A DNA stretch of 10,235 bases from Sphingomonadales bacterium (GTDB lineage Bacteria; Pseudomonadota; Alphaproteobacteria; Sphingomonadales; Sphingomonadaceae): NCBI GenBank assembly GCA_024636595.1, contig JAGXGT010000084.1, positions 1 through 10,235 on the forward strand, read 5' to 3'. This document shows positions 1 through 6,091 of the stretch, one piece after another (within the stretch, counting starts at the first letter, position 1; each line of letters starts with the position of its first letter). Made by a program: the position numbers and the translations under genes. The notes beneath the pieces were generated by a model. It did not search any database and had not been told where the DNA came from. It saw only the letters and a list, made by a program, of their open reading frames with translations.

Positions 1-446
1 AAAGCTGGGAAAGCATGTGGTTGCAGATCCAGGAAATGCTCCGCATCGAAAAGGGTGGTGACGCGCAACTGACCGACGAGCTGACCGCTTACAATCCGAT
101 GGTGCCGAATGGCTCGGAATTTACCGGAACGCTGATGTTTGAAATTGATGAGGAAGAGCGCCGGACGGCTTTTCTGAAGGGGCTAGGCGGTGTCGATAAA
201 CATATCCACCTGATCATTGGCGACCAGAAAGTGACGGCCGAGCCGGAGCAGGATATCGATAGGACTCGCGCCGATGGCAAAGCGAGCGCGGTGCAGTTTG
301 TCCATTTTCCGCTGACCACTGAACAGGCAAAAATGTGGAAGAGTATGGAAGGGCAGGTGATGGTCCAGATAGACCATCCCAACTACGGCCATGCGGCGAT
401 CATCAGCGTTGAATGCCGCCGCGATATGGCCCGCGACCTCGACTGA
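1..446 (+). CDS. DUF3501 family protein, C-terminal part (N-terminus outside window)
   Basis: The reading frame is open from the left edge (first whole codon at 3) and ends at TGA 444-446. About 147 residues are visible. The stretch beginning WLQIQEMLRIEKG, followed by ELTAYN and P-N-G-S-E-F, matches my memory of the DUF3501 family, in which such residues sit about a quarter of the way in. The ATG at 15 is therefore internal and the true start lies upstream. DUF3501 has no established biochemical function. From general knowledge, such genes often sit beside rubrerythrin-like or Fe-S oxidoreductase genes, which would lie left of this window and cannot be checked here. No membrane segment or cysteine cluster is visible; the single Cys is close to the C-terminus. 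The stop codon touches the stop of the convergent minus-strand gene. Family call fairly sure; function unknown. Confidence 0.78.
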   Translation, partial: SWESMWLQIQEMLRIEKGGDAQLTDELTAYNPMVPNGSEFTGTLMFEIDEEERRTAFLKGLGGVDKHIHLIIGDQKVTAEPEQDIDRTRADGKASAVQFVHFPLTTEQAKMWKSMEGQVMVQIDHPNYGHAAIISVECRRDMARDLD

Positions 447-857
447 TCATTTATCGGTGGAACCTGTCCGACCGTCGTGATCCAGAACGATCGGGTTTTC
501 GAGACTACCGGGCTTTCCAGGGCGGGGACTGCCGGCGGAGGGGGCTTTACGGCTGCGGGCAATAGATCCGCTGTTGCCGGACTGTCCCTGGCCATTGGAG
601 GAGGATTGATCGGTGGAGGTTTGATCATTGTCGCTGTCCAAGAAGGTCATCGGCTCTCCGAAGGTGAAATCATCGTCACTGTCTTCACCATCCCCGTCGT
701 CATAGTCCCACCCATCATCTGACGGCAGCATTACCCGCTCCACCGCTTTCGGAACCTCTACTTTGACCGGTTCCGGCTCAGGGGGCGCATCAGAGGGAGC
801 GATCAGATAGATCAGAACCCCGGTAGAAGCGACAAGCAGGATAGATTCTTTAAGCAT
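447..857 (-). CDS. small acidic single-pass membrane protein, function unknown
   Basis: I do not recognise this gene. It encodes 136 residues from the ATG at 857-855. The frame stays open to a TTG at 902, but that would need a TTG start without a Shine-Dalgarno sequence. The ATG has AAGGAA at a rather long spacing upstream and starts directly before a hydrophobic segment. Layout from this ATG: a short MLKES start; one membrane or uncleaved signal-anchor segment (about residues 5-20, ILLVASTGVLIYLIA); a proline- and valine-rich linker (PPEPEPVKVEVPK); a strongly acidic Asp/Gly/Glu block (about 48-65); and a Ser/Gln/Asn/Gly-rich tail with some basic residues. No Cys is seen, and no enzyme motif. 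The composition suggests a membrane-anchored protein with a disordered, mostly acidic tail outside the membrane. It faces away from the XRE gene and is tail-to-tail with the DUF3501 gene. It could be a non-coding frame, but the hydrophobic segment and biased composition argue for a real gene. Confidence 0.55.
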   Translation of the reverse strand: MLKESILLVASTGVLIYLIAPSDAPPEPEPVKVEVPKAVERVMLPSDDGWDYDDGDGEDSDDDFTFGEPMTFLDSDNDQTSTDQSSSNGQGQSGNSGSIARSRKAPSAGSPRPGKPGSLENPIVLDHDGRTGSTDK

Positions 858-965
858 ATCGTACGCCAGTTTCCTTGAAATTGTTGTCCACAAATAGATC
901 AACGCGGTTAAGAAACATTTACCTGTTGAAGCCTCGCCAGGCGCTGATGTTGCCCTGGTGAGATC

Positions 966-978
966 GGACCAGTGGTCC
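966..978. promoter_or_regulatory. perfect 6-bp inverted repeat, possible operator
   Basis: GGACCA-G-TGGTCC is an exact hyphenated palindrome of 13 bp, about 75 bp upstream of the XRE start and about 110 bp upstream of the divergent acidic-protein start. It could be a protein binding site. It is not followed by a T-run on either strand, so it is not a terminator. Its ligand is unknown, and a short palindrome such as this can arise by chance. Confidence 0.3.
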
Positions 979-1017
979 AGCCGTTTAGTCGGACGTTACA
1001 AGCCCAATCAATTCCAC

Positions 1018-1046
1018 TTGAAATATTGTAAATAAATTTACATAGC
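1018..1046 (+). promoter_or_regulatory. candidate promoter with overlapping perfect operator of the XRE gene
   Basis: TGTAAAT-AA-ATTTACA (1027-1042) is an exact 7-bp inverted repeat ending ten bases before the ATG at 1053. TTGAAA at 1018-1023 could be a -35 element. A weak -10 could be CATAGC (1041-1046, 17-bp spacing) or TACATA (1039-1044, 15-bp spacing). The palindrome would fill the spacer, the usual geometry for repression. No Shine-Dalgarno sequence precedes the XRE ATG, and a -10 here would start transcription at or almost at the ATG, so a leaderless message is plausible. Autoregulation by the XRE protein is an inference. ScfR-family regulators are known to bind AT-rich palindromic sites near their targets. 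The palindrome is certain; its role is not. Confidence 0.5.
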
Positions 1047-1052
1047 CGCTGC

Positions 1053-2444
1053 ATGACAAATCAGAAACTTTTTGCCGGTGCCGCGATCAAACGACTTCGC
1101 CGCAGTGCTGCGATGACTCAGGTGGCGCTGGCCGAAGCGTTGGACATATCGCCCAGCTATCTCAATCTGATCGAACGGAATCAGCGGCCGCTGAGCGCCC
1201 GTTTGATGTTGCTGCTTGCGGAGCGGTTTGACTTCGATCCGCGGCAATTGATCGCCGCAGAACCCGGTGGAGGGATTGATGCGATCCGCCAGCGACTAGC
1301 CAACCCCTTGTTTGAGGACCTGCCGATTGATCGGGCAGAACTGGAAGAATGGCTGATCGCGTCGCCAAATACGGCGGAAGCTTTTGTCCGCCTTTTTGAC
1401 AATCGGAAGACAGGAGACGGCCAGGCGGAAGGCAATGCGCCTGATCCGATTCAGGCCGTTCGCCGAGAAATCGAGCGTTGGCGCAATCATTTCGCCGACC
1501 TCGACGCCATGGCCGAGAAGCTTGCCGACGAGTTGCGCCTCGGCGCGGGGGATCTTTATGGGGCGATCGCCGAGAGGCTTCGGGTCAAACACCAGCTCAT
1601 GATCCGTATTCTGCCGGAAACGGTGCTCTCAGACAAGTTATGCCGTCTCGACCTACACGCGCGGCAGCTGCAGCTTTCCGAAATGCTGGATCCGGCTTCC
1701 CGGACGTTCCAAGCCGCGCTTCTGCTTGGCCAGATCGAGGCGAAGGGAGAAATTGATGCACTGGCCTCAGGCGGGAATTTCACTGATCGCGCCGCGGAAA
1801 AAATGTTCCGCCGCCACTTGTCCAACTATTTTGCCGCTGCATTGATGATGCCCTATGAGCGCTTTCTGAAAGCGTGCGAGCAAAGCGGCTACCGCATTCA
1901 GTTGCTGCAGCGTCGGTTTGGCGCCGGTTTTGAGCAGGTCGCCCATCGTCTGACGACTTTGCAGCGGGTCGGCTCGCGTGGTTTGCCGTTTTTCATGGTG
2001 CGGATTGATCGATCCGGGATGATCTCCAAGCGTTACGCCGGTGCCAGCAATGCGCCGCTGGTGGAAAGTGCCCATCGCTGCCCGCTTTGGGACATCCATC
2101 GCGTTTTCGAGCAGCCGGCCGAGATCCGCTCGCAACTGGTCGCTTTGGAAGACGGTTCGACATGGTTCACGCTGTCCCGCGCGGTGCAGGGGATTGGCTC
2201 CGGGGCGGGCGGCTATACGCCGGCCTTTGCTATCGGATTGGGCGTCTCCGCTGACGTTGCATCATCACTGCACTATGCACGCGGCAAGGATCTGAACATC
2301 GAGCATGCGGATCCGATTGGACTCGGCTGTTCGGCTTGCACCCGGCCACAATGTTCGCAGCGGTCCGCTCCGCCGCGCAGCCGGGCGCTTAAATTTGACG
2401 AACGGGAGCGCGGATTGACGCCATTTGACTTCGTCAACGACTAG
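1053..2444 (+). CDS. XRE-family transcriptional regulator with short-chain fatty acyl regulator (ScfR) domain
   Basis: A 463-residue DNA-binding regulator. Residues about 8-62 form a Cro/CI-type helix-turn-helix (IKRLRRSAAMTQVALAEALD, then SPSYLNLIERNQRPLS). The long remainder matches the ScfR group (RamB, MccR and PccR type; HTH_3, IrrE-like region, DUF2083). Signs are the conserved NYFAAALMMPYERFL segment, WFTLSRAVQG, and a C-terminal cysteine motif with Cys426, Cys429 and Cys434 (CSACTRPQC). No HEXXH metal motif is present in the IrrE-like part, so peptidase activity is not expected. Characterised relatives sense acyl-CoA or propionate metabolism and control methylcitrate, propionyl-CoA carboxylase or glyoxylate genes. 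None of those targets is adjacent here; the next gene starts the exopolysaccharide operon. The ATG at 1053 is used because the in-frame stop TAA at 1029-1031 leaves no earlier ATG. No Shine-Dalgarno sequence is visible. A palindrome sits just upstream. Confidence 0.88.
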   Translation: MTNQKLFAGAAIKRLRRSAAMTQVALAEALDISPSYLNLIERNQRPLSARLMLLLAERFDFDPRQLIAAEPGGGIDAIRQRLANPLFEDLPIDRAELEEWLIASPNTAEAFVRLFDNRKTGDGQAEGNAPDPIQAVRREIERWRNHFADLDAMAEKLADELRLGAGDLYGAIAERLRVKHQLMIRILPETVLSDKLCRLDLHARQLQLSEMLDPASRTFQAALLLGQIEAKGEIDALASGGNFTDRAAEKMFRRHLSNYFAAALMMPYERFLKACEQSGYRIQLLQRRFGAGFEQVAHRLTTLQRVGSRGLPFFMVRIDRSGMISKRYAGASNAPLVESAHRCPLWDIHRVFEQPAEIRSQLVALEDGSTWFTLSRAVQGIGSGAGGYTPAFAIGLGVSADVASSLHYARGKDLNIEHADPIGLGCSACTRPQCSQRSAPPRSRALKFDERERGLTPFDFVND

Positions 2445-2479
2445 GACGAACGGCGAAAAACGGCGATGTCCGGCGTGCA

Positions 2480-2552
2480 CTGTCGGTATATTGAACAAAT
2501 GTGACGATTTCTTGGGGTCTCGTGCAATTTGATCTGTAAAATTTACCGACAG
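2480..2552. repeat. spaced 9-bp inverted repeat upstream of the exopolysaccharide operon
   Basis: CTGTCGGTA at 2480-2488 is the exact reverse complement of TACCGACAG at 2544-2552, 55 bp apart. The right arm overlaps the candidate operator of the operon promoter. The pair could be two sites for one dimeric or looping regulator, or chance. No T-run follows, so a terminator for the XRE gene is not supported here. Confidence 0.3.
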
Positions 2553-2557
2553 ATAAC
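2529..2557 (+). promoter_or_regulatory. candidate sigma-70-type promoter with nested dyad for the exopolysaccharide/prs operon
   Basis: TTGATC (2529-2534) and GATAAC (2552-2557) are separated by 17 bp; each matches the housekeeping consensus at four of six positions. The spacer is filled by two nested symmetries: GTAAA-A-TTTAC (2536-2546), and the wider ATCTGT...ACAGAT (2532-2537 with 2549-2554). This is the geometry of a repressor site in a core promoter. Transcription would begin near 2563-2565, leaving about a 40-nt leader before the ATG at 2605. The rest of the 2445-2604 gap shows no gene and no clear terminator for the XRE gene. The symmetries are certain; promoter activity is inferred. 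Confidence 0.45.
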
Positions 2558-2604
2558 CAATTTTCCTTATGGGCGTCTTTGACCAAGGAAAGACCGCGCA
2601 CAAT

Positions 2605-3993
2605 ATGATCCGATTGTTCAAACATTATATTCCTTATCCGGTGATCTTTCTCGGCCTGATAGATTTCGTCCTTTTGCTGATGGCGGCCGAAGCAGGCTGG
2701 ATATTGCGCGCGCTCCAGATCAACATGGAGGTTGGATCCGTCGTGGACCGGCCAGCACCGATTTTCAGCTTTGCCATCGCCCTGCAACTGTCTCTGATCG
2801 CGGTTGGTATTTACGGCTCGGAAGCGCTGCAATCCATGCGGTTCGCAACCGCCCGAATATTGGTGGCGATTTCGCTGGGCGTGATATTTCTGTCGTTGCT
2901 GTCTTTCGCCATGCCCGGGGTGACGCTCTGGCGCTCCAATTCTCTCTATGCGATGGTCCTGGCAATCCTGTTCCTGATGGTGATCCGGATTTTGCTCGGG
3001 ACCATTCTCGACAGCGACATTTTCAAGCGACGCCTTTTGATACTGGGAGCCGGGCCGCGGGCAGGCCGGATTTCGGTTTTGGAAAAGCGGCAGGACAGCG
3101 GCTTCATTGTTGCCGGGTATGTCGACATGAACGAAGGCCCGAGTTTGATCGACACCGCGATCCGGCGGCAGGATATCCGCAATTTGCCGCAACATGTCAT
3201 TGATCTCGCGGTAAGCGAAGTGGTTCTGGCGCTCGAAGAGCGGCGCAATTCGCTTCCGGTTGCCGATCTCTTGACGATCAAGACCACCGGCGTTCATGTC
3301 AATGACCTGTCGAGCTTCCTCGAACGCGAAACCGGACGGGTCGATCTGGATAGCGTCAATCCAAGCTGGTTCATTTTCTCGGACGGGTTCTCATCTGGGC
3401 GCCGGCTGTCGACCCTGTTCAAACGAGGCTTCGACATATTTCTGAGTTTTCTGCTGCTCCTTCTGACCGGACCGGTGATCCTGCTCTTTGCGTTGCTGAT
3501 CAAACTGGAAAGTCAGGGCGGTTCCTTTTTCACGCAGGAACGAGTCGGGCTTTACGGTCAAAAATTCAAAATCCTGAAACTGCGGTCGATGTGTGCCGAT
3601 GCCGAGATTGGCGGGCAAGCGATCTGGGCGAGCGAAAATGACCCTCGTATCACGAGGATCGGCCGATTCATTCGCAAGGTCCGGATTGATGAACTGCCGC
3701 AAGCCTGGAGTGTATTGAAAGGCGAGATGAGTTTTGTCGGTCCGCGTCCGGAACGGCCGCAATTTGTCGACGATCTGCAAACCAAAATGCCCTTTTATGC
3801 CGAGCGGCATATTGTCAAGCCAGGTATCACCGGTTGGGCACAAATCAATTATCCTTATGGCGCGTCGATCGAAGATTCCCGGCATAAGCTGGAATATGAT
3901 CTGTACTACGCCAAAAATTATACACCTTTTCTCGATCTGTTGATCATCTTGCAGACCATCCGCGTGGTCTTGTGGCCCGAAGGAGCGCGCTGA
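2605..3993 (+). CDS. XrtA/PEP-CTERM-associated sugar transferase (TIGR03013, EpsB_2 type; phosphoglycosyltransferase)
   Basis: A 462-residue membrane enzyme expected to transfer a sugar phosphate from a nucleotide sugar to undecaprenyl phosphate, the first step of exopolysaccharide assembly. The N-terminal third carries several hydrophobic segments. A Rossmann-like region follows, with a glycine motif (GAGPRAGRI, from about residue 148). The C-terminal bacterial sugar-transferase domain (about 272-462) has a membrane helix, the catalytic Asp362-Glu363 pair in RIDELPQ, GPRPERPQF (379-387), and KPGITGWAQ. These are the hallmarks of the WbaP/PglC class. I chose the ATG at 2605 over the in-frame ATG at 2569. 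Family members typically begin MIR-F-HY as here, and the 2569 start has no ribosome site and lies almost on the predicted transcription start; AAGGAAAG (2585-2592) lies upstream of 2605. It is first in the operon, one base before prsK. The prs neighbours indicate the EpsB_2 subgroup. Sugar specificity cannot be read from sequence. Confidence 0.92.
   Translation: MIRLFKHYIPYPVIFLGLIDFVLLLMAAEAGWILRALQINMEVGSVVDRPAPIFSFAIALQLSLIAVGIYGSEALQSMRFATARILVAISLGVIFLSLLSFAMPGVTLWRSNSLYAMVLAILFLMVIRILLGTILDSDIFKRRLLILGAGPRAGRISVLEKRQDSGFIVAGYVDMNEGPSLIDTAIRRQDIRNLPQHVIDLAVSEVVLALEERRNSLPVADLLTIKTTGVHVNDLSSFLERETGRVDLDSVNPSWFIFSDGFSSGRRLSTLFKRGFDIFLSFLLLLLTGPVILLFALLIKLESQGGSFFTQERVGLYGQKFKILKLRSMCADAEIGGQAIWASENDPRITRIGRFIRKVRIDELPQAWSVLKGEMSFVGPRPERPQFVDDLQTKMPFYAERHIVKPGITGWAQINYPYGASIEDSRHKLEYDLYYAKNYTPFLDLLIILQTIRVVLWPEGAR
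3980..3985 (+). promoter_or_regulatory. Shine-Dalgarno sequence of prsK
   Basis: AAGGAG lies inside the last codons of the sugar transferase gene, nine bases before the prsK ATG at 3995. It is the clearest ribosome site in the window. It fixes the prsK start and, with the 1-nt gap, supports translation from one polycistronic message. Confidence 0.75.
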
Positions 3994-3994
3994 G

Positions 3995-6091
3995 ATGGGG
4001 TCGCTTCTCGACTATATCAGCGTAATCGGCCATGGCATTGCCGCTGCGCTGTTTGGCGCGCTGGCGATCTGGCAATTCCAGCGTAAGGTCGAGCGTACGG
4101 ACAAGCATATATGGTTGATCATTGCGATCGCGCTCACCAGTTTTTGGGCACTTTCGATAGCGGTAGAGGGATATTTTTCGCCGATATCGCGGTTTTCTGA
4201 AACCTTGCGTAATTTTGGGTGGCTGGCATTCATGTTCACCTTGCTGCGTGCCGGGGAAGGGCGCGATGAACCGAAGACGGTCAATGTCATTTATGCAGCG
4301 TTGAGCTTTGTTCTGATCGGCCAGATGCTGGTCGATTCGCTGCTTCCCGCCTTTGCCGGAAGTCCCCGTCTTCAAGGTGTCACCTTATATACGTCACTGG
4401 TGTTGCGGATGATATTTTCCGTCGGCGCGCTTGTGCTGGTGCATAATCTCTATTCAATCTCCGCGCCGGAAACCCGCTGGGGCATCCGGTTGCCGATGGC
4501 TTCCCTGGCCGCGATCTGGACCTTTGATCTCAATCTGTACACGATCACCTATTTGACGCAGCAAATCCCGGTGGAGCTGCACGCCATGCGCGGACCGATG
4601 ATGGCGACCATTGCGCCCATTCTGGTTTTGGCCTCGCTGCGCAACACCGAATGGAACCTCAAGCTGTCCCGCAGCGTCGCCTTTCGTTCGCTGTCACTTG
4701 TGGCAATCGGCAGCTATCTTCTGATGATGGTGGTCATTGCGACGGCGCTGCAGATCATTGGCGGCGATTATGCACGCCTGGCCCAGATCAGCTTTTTGTT
4801 CGGCACCTCGATCGGTGCCCTGCTGCTGTTGCCCTCAGGCCGGTTCCGCGCCTGGCTGAAGGTCAAGCTGGCCAAGAATTTTTTCCAGCATCGTTACGAT
4901 TACCGGTCCGAGTGGATCCGGTTTACCGATACCATTGGCCGCCCCGGTGCGGATAGTGCGCCCTTCCATGAGCGGGTGATCAAGGCGATCGCGGACATCA
5001 CCGATTCGCCAGCCGGTCTCTTGCTGGTGCCGGACGAATCTGGTCAGCTGGTGCTGCAGTCTCGCTGGAATTGGTCCTCGATCGAAGTGCCGGCGCGAGC
5101 GTGCACGGCACGAACGTCGGCCTTTTTCGAACACACCAGTCATATCGTCGAGTTTGACACGCTGCGCGCCGGTCAGGACGAGAAGTGCGACGCAACCGCA
5201 ATCCCGGATTGGATGAACGCAGATCCGCACATATGGGTTGCGGTTCCGCTTGTCCATTTCGATCGTTTGGCCGGGTTGATGCTGTTGGCGCGACCGCGGA
5301 TCAATCGCAAGCTGGATTGGGAAGATCTGGATATGCTCCGCGTGGTCGGTCGTCAGGTCGCCAGTTATCTGGCGGAGTATCGCAGCCAGGAATCGCTGTC
5401 CGAAGTCCAACGATTTGACGAGTTCAACCGCCGGATGGCGTTCATCATGCATGACATCAAAAACTTGGTCAGTCAGCTCAGCCTGCTGGCCGGCAATGCC
5501 AAGCGTCATGCTGACAATCCCGAATTCCAAGCAGACATGATTGATACCTTGCACGATTCAGCGCAGAAGATGAATGGACTGCTGGAACGACTGTCACAGC
5601 ATAACAAAGCCAATCCAGAAGAACCGAAGCCCGTAAAGATCGCCGAACTGATTCGCTCGATCATTGAGAAAAAACGGTTGCTGCACAGTTTGGAAAGCAA
5701 CGAGATTGAGGATCTGACGGTTCTGGCTGACCCCGCCCGGGTGGAGCAGATTTTGGGACATTTGATCCAGAACGCCATTGACGCCAGCGCAAAAGACCAG
5801 CCGATTACCATCGATGCCCGTCGCCGTGACCTGAGCGTGGCGATTGACGTGTCTGATCAGGGAACAGGCATGTCAAACGAGTTTATTCGCAGCCAGCTTT
5901 TCAAGCCATTTTCCTCCACCAAGCAGGGCGGGTTCGGTATCGGCGCTTATGAAGCCCGCGCGCTGGCGCAAGCGATGAACGGGCGCCTCGAAGTCGAGAG
6001 CACGCAAGGTGTGGGCAGCCGGTTCACCCTGATCCTGCCCCTCGCCAAACATTTGTCGGAAGAAATTTCAGCAGACGAAAGGGCCGCATGA
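3995..6091 (+). CDS. prsK: XrtA/PEP-CTERM system sensor histidine kinase PrsK
   Basis: A 698-residue membrane histidine kinase, the presumed partner of PrsR. The first ~285 residues are mostly hydrophobic, with roughly seven or more membrane segments, as in the PrsK family (TIGR02916). A GAF-type sensor region follows (about 310-470). The kinase core has His486 in the phosphoacceptor motif FIMHDIKN, Asn593 in the N box (LIQNAIDAS), Asp621-Gly625 in DQGTG, and a glycine loop GGFGIG (645-650). All residues needed for autophosphorylation look intact. It starts one base after the sugar transferase stop behind a good ribosome site, and its TGA overlaps the prsR ATG. The input signal is unknown. 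Because the gene sits between the first sugar transferase and PrsT, sensing of polysaccharide or envelope state is a reasonable inference but not shown. Confidence 0.94.
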   Translation: MGSLLDYISVIGHGIAAALFGALAIWQFQRKVERTDKHIWLIIAIALTSFWALSIAVEGYFSPISRFSETLRNFGWLAFMFTLLRAGEGRDEPKTVNVIYAALSFVLIGQMLVDSLLPAFAGSPRLQGVTLYTSLVLRMIFSVGALVLVHNLYSISAPETRWGIRLPMASLAAIWTFDLNLYTITYLTQQIPVELHAMRGPMMATIAPILVLASLRNTEWNLKLSRSVAFRSLSLVAIGSYLLMMVVIATALQIIGGDYARLAQISFLFGTSIGALLLLPSGRFRAWLKVKLAKNFFQHRYDYRSEWIRFTDTIGRPGADSAPFHERVIKAIADITDSPAGLLLVPDESGQLVLQSRWNWSSIEVPARACTARTSAFFEHTSHIVEFDTLRAGQDEKCDATAIPDWMNADPHIWVAVPLVHFDRLAGLMLLARPRINRKLDWEDLDMLRVVGRQVASYLAEYRSQESLSEVQRFDEFNRRMAFIMHDIKNLVSQLSLLAGNAKRHADNPEFQADMIDTLHDSAQKMNGLLERLSQHNKANPEEPKPVKIAELIRSIIEKKRLLHSLESNEIEDLTVLADPARVEQILGHLIQNAIDASAKDQPITIDARRRDLSVAIDVSDQGTGMSNEFIRSQLFKPFSSTKQGGFGIGAYEARALAQAMNGRLEVESTQGVGSRFTLILPLAKHLSEEISADERAA

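Larger units (their letters stand above)
858..1052. other. divergent intergenic region between acidic protein and XRE regulator
   Basis: This 195-bp stretch lies between two divergent starts and must carry promoters for both. It contains two perfect palindromes, listed separately at 966-978 and within 1018-1046. A loose inverted pair CCAGG/CCTGG also lies around 939-957. No convincing -10/-35 pair was found for the minus-strand gene. No small ORF with a ribosome binding site was seen. Confidence 0.6.

Noticed and set aside
477..722. 81-codon plus-strand open frame opposite the acidic membrane protein
   Set aside because: Glycine- and isoleucine-rich translation is what the complement of the Asp/Ser/Pro-rich gene yields; no ribosome site or family resemblance.
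884..892. TTGTCCACA, a DnaA-box-like 9-mer
   Set aside because: Single copy with no cluster of boxes, no AT-rich unwinding region and no replication gene nearby, so an origin is not supported.
2569..2604. Upstream ATG giving a 12-residue longer sugar transferase
   Set aside because: No ribosome site, almost on the predicted transcription start, and family members begin at the motif found at 2605.
2434..3297. Long minus-strand open frame (287 codons) over the sugar transferase gene
   Set aside because: Low-complexity Gln/Arg/His-rich translation in the shadow of a clearly conserved enzyme; no domain recognised.
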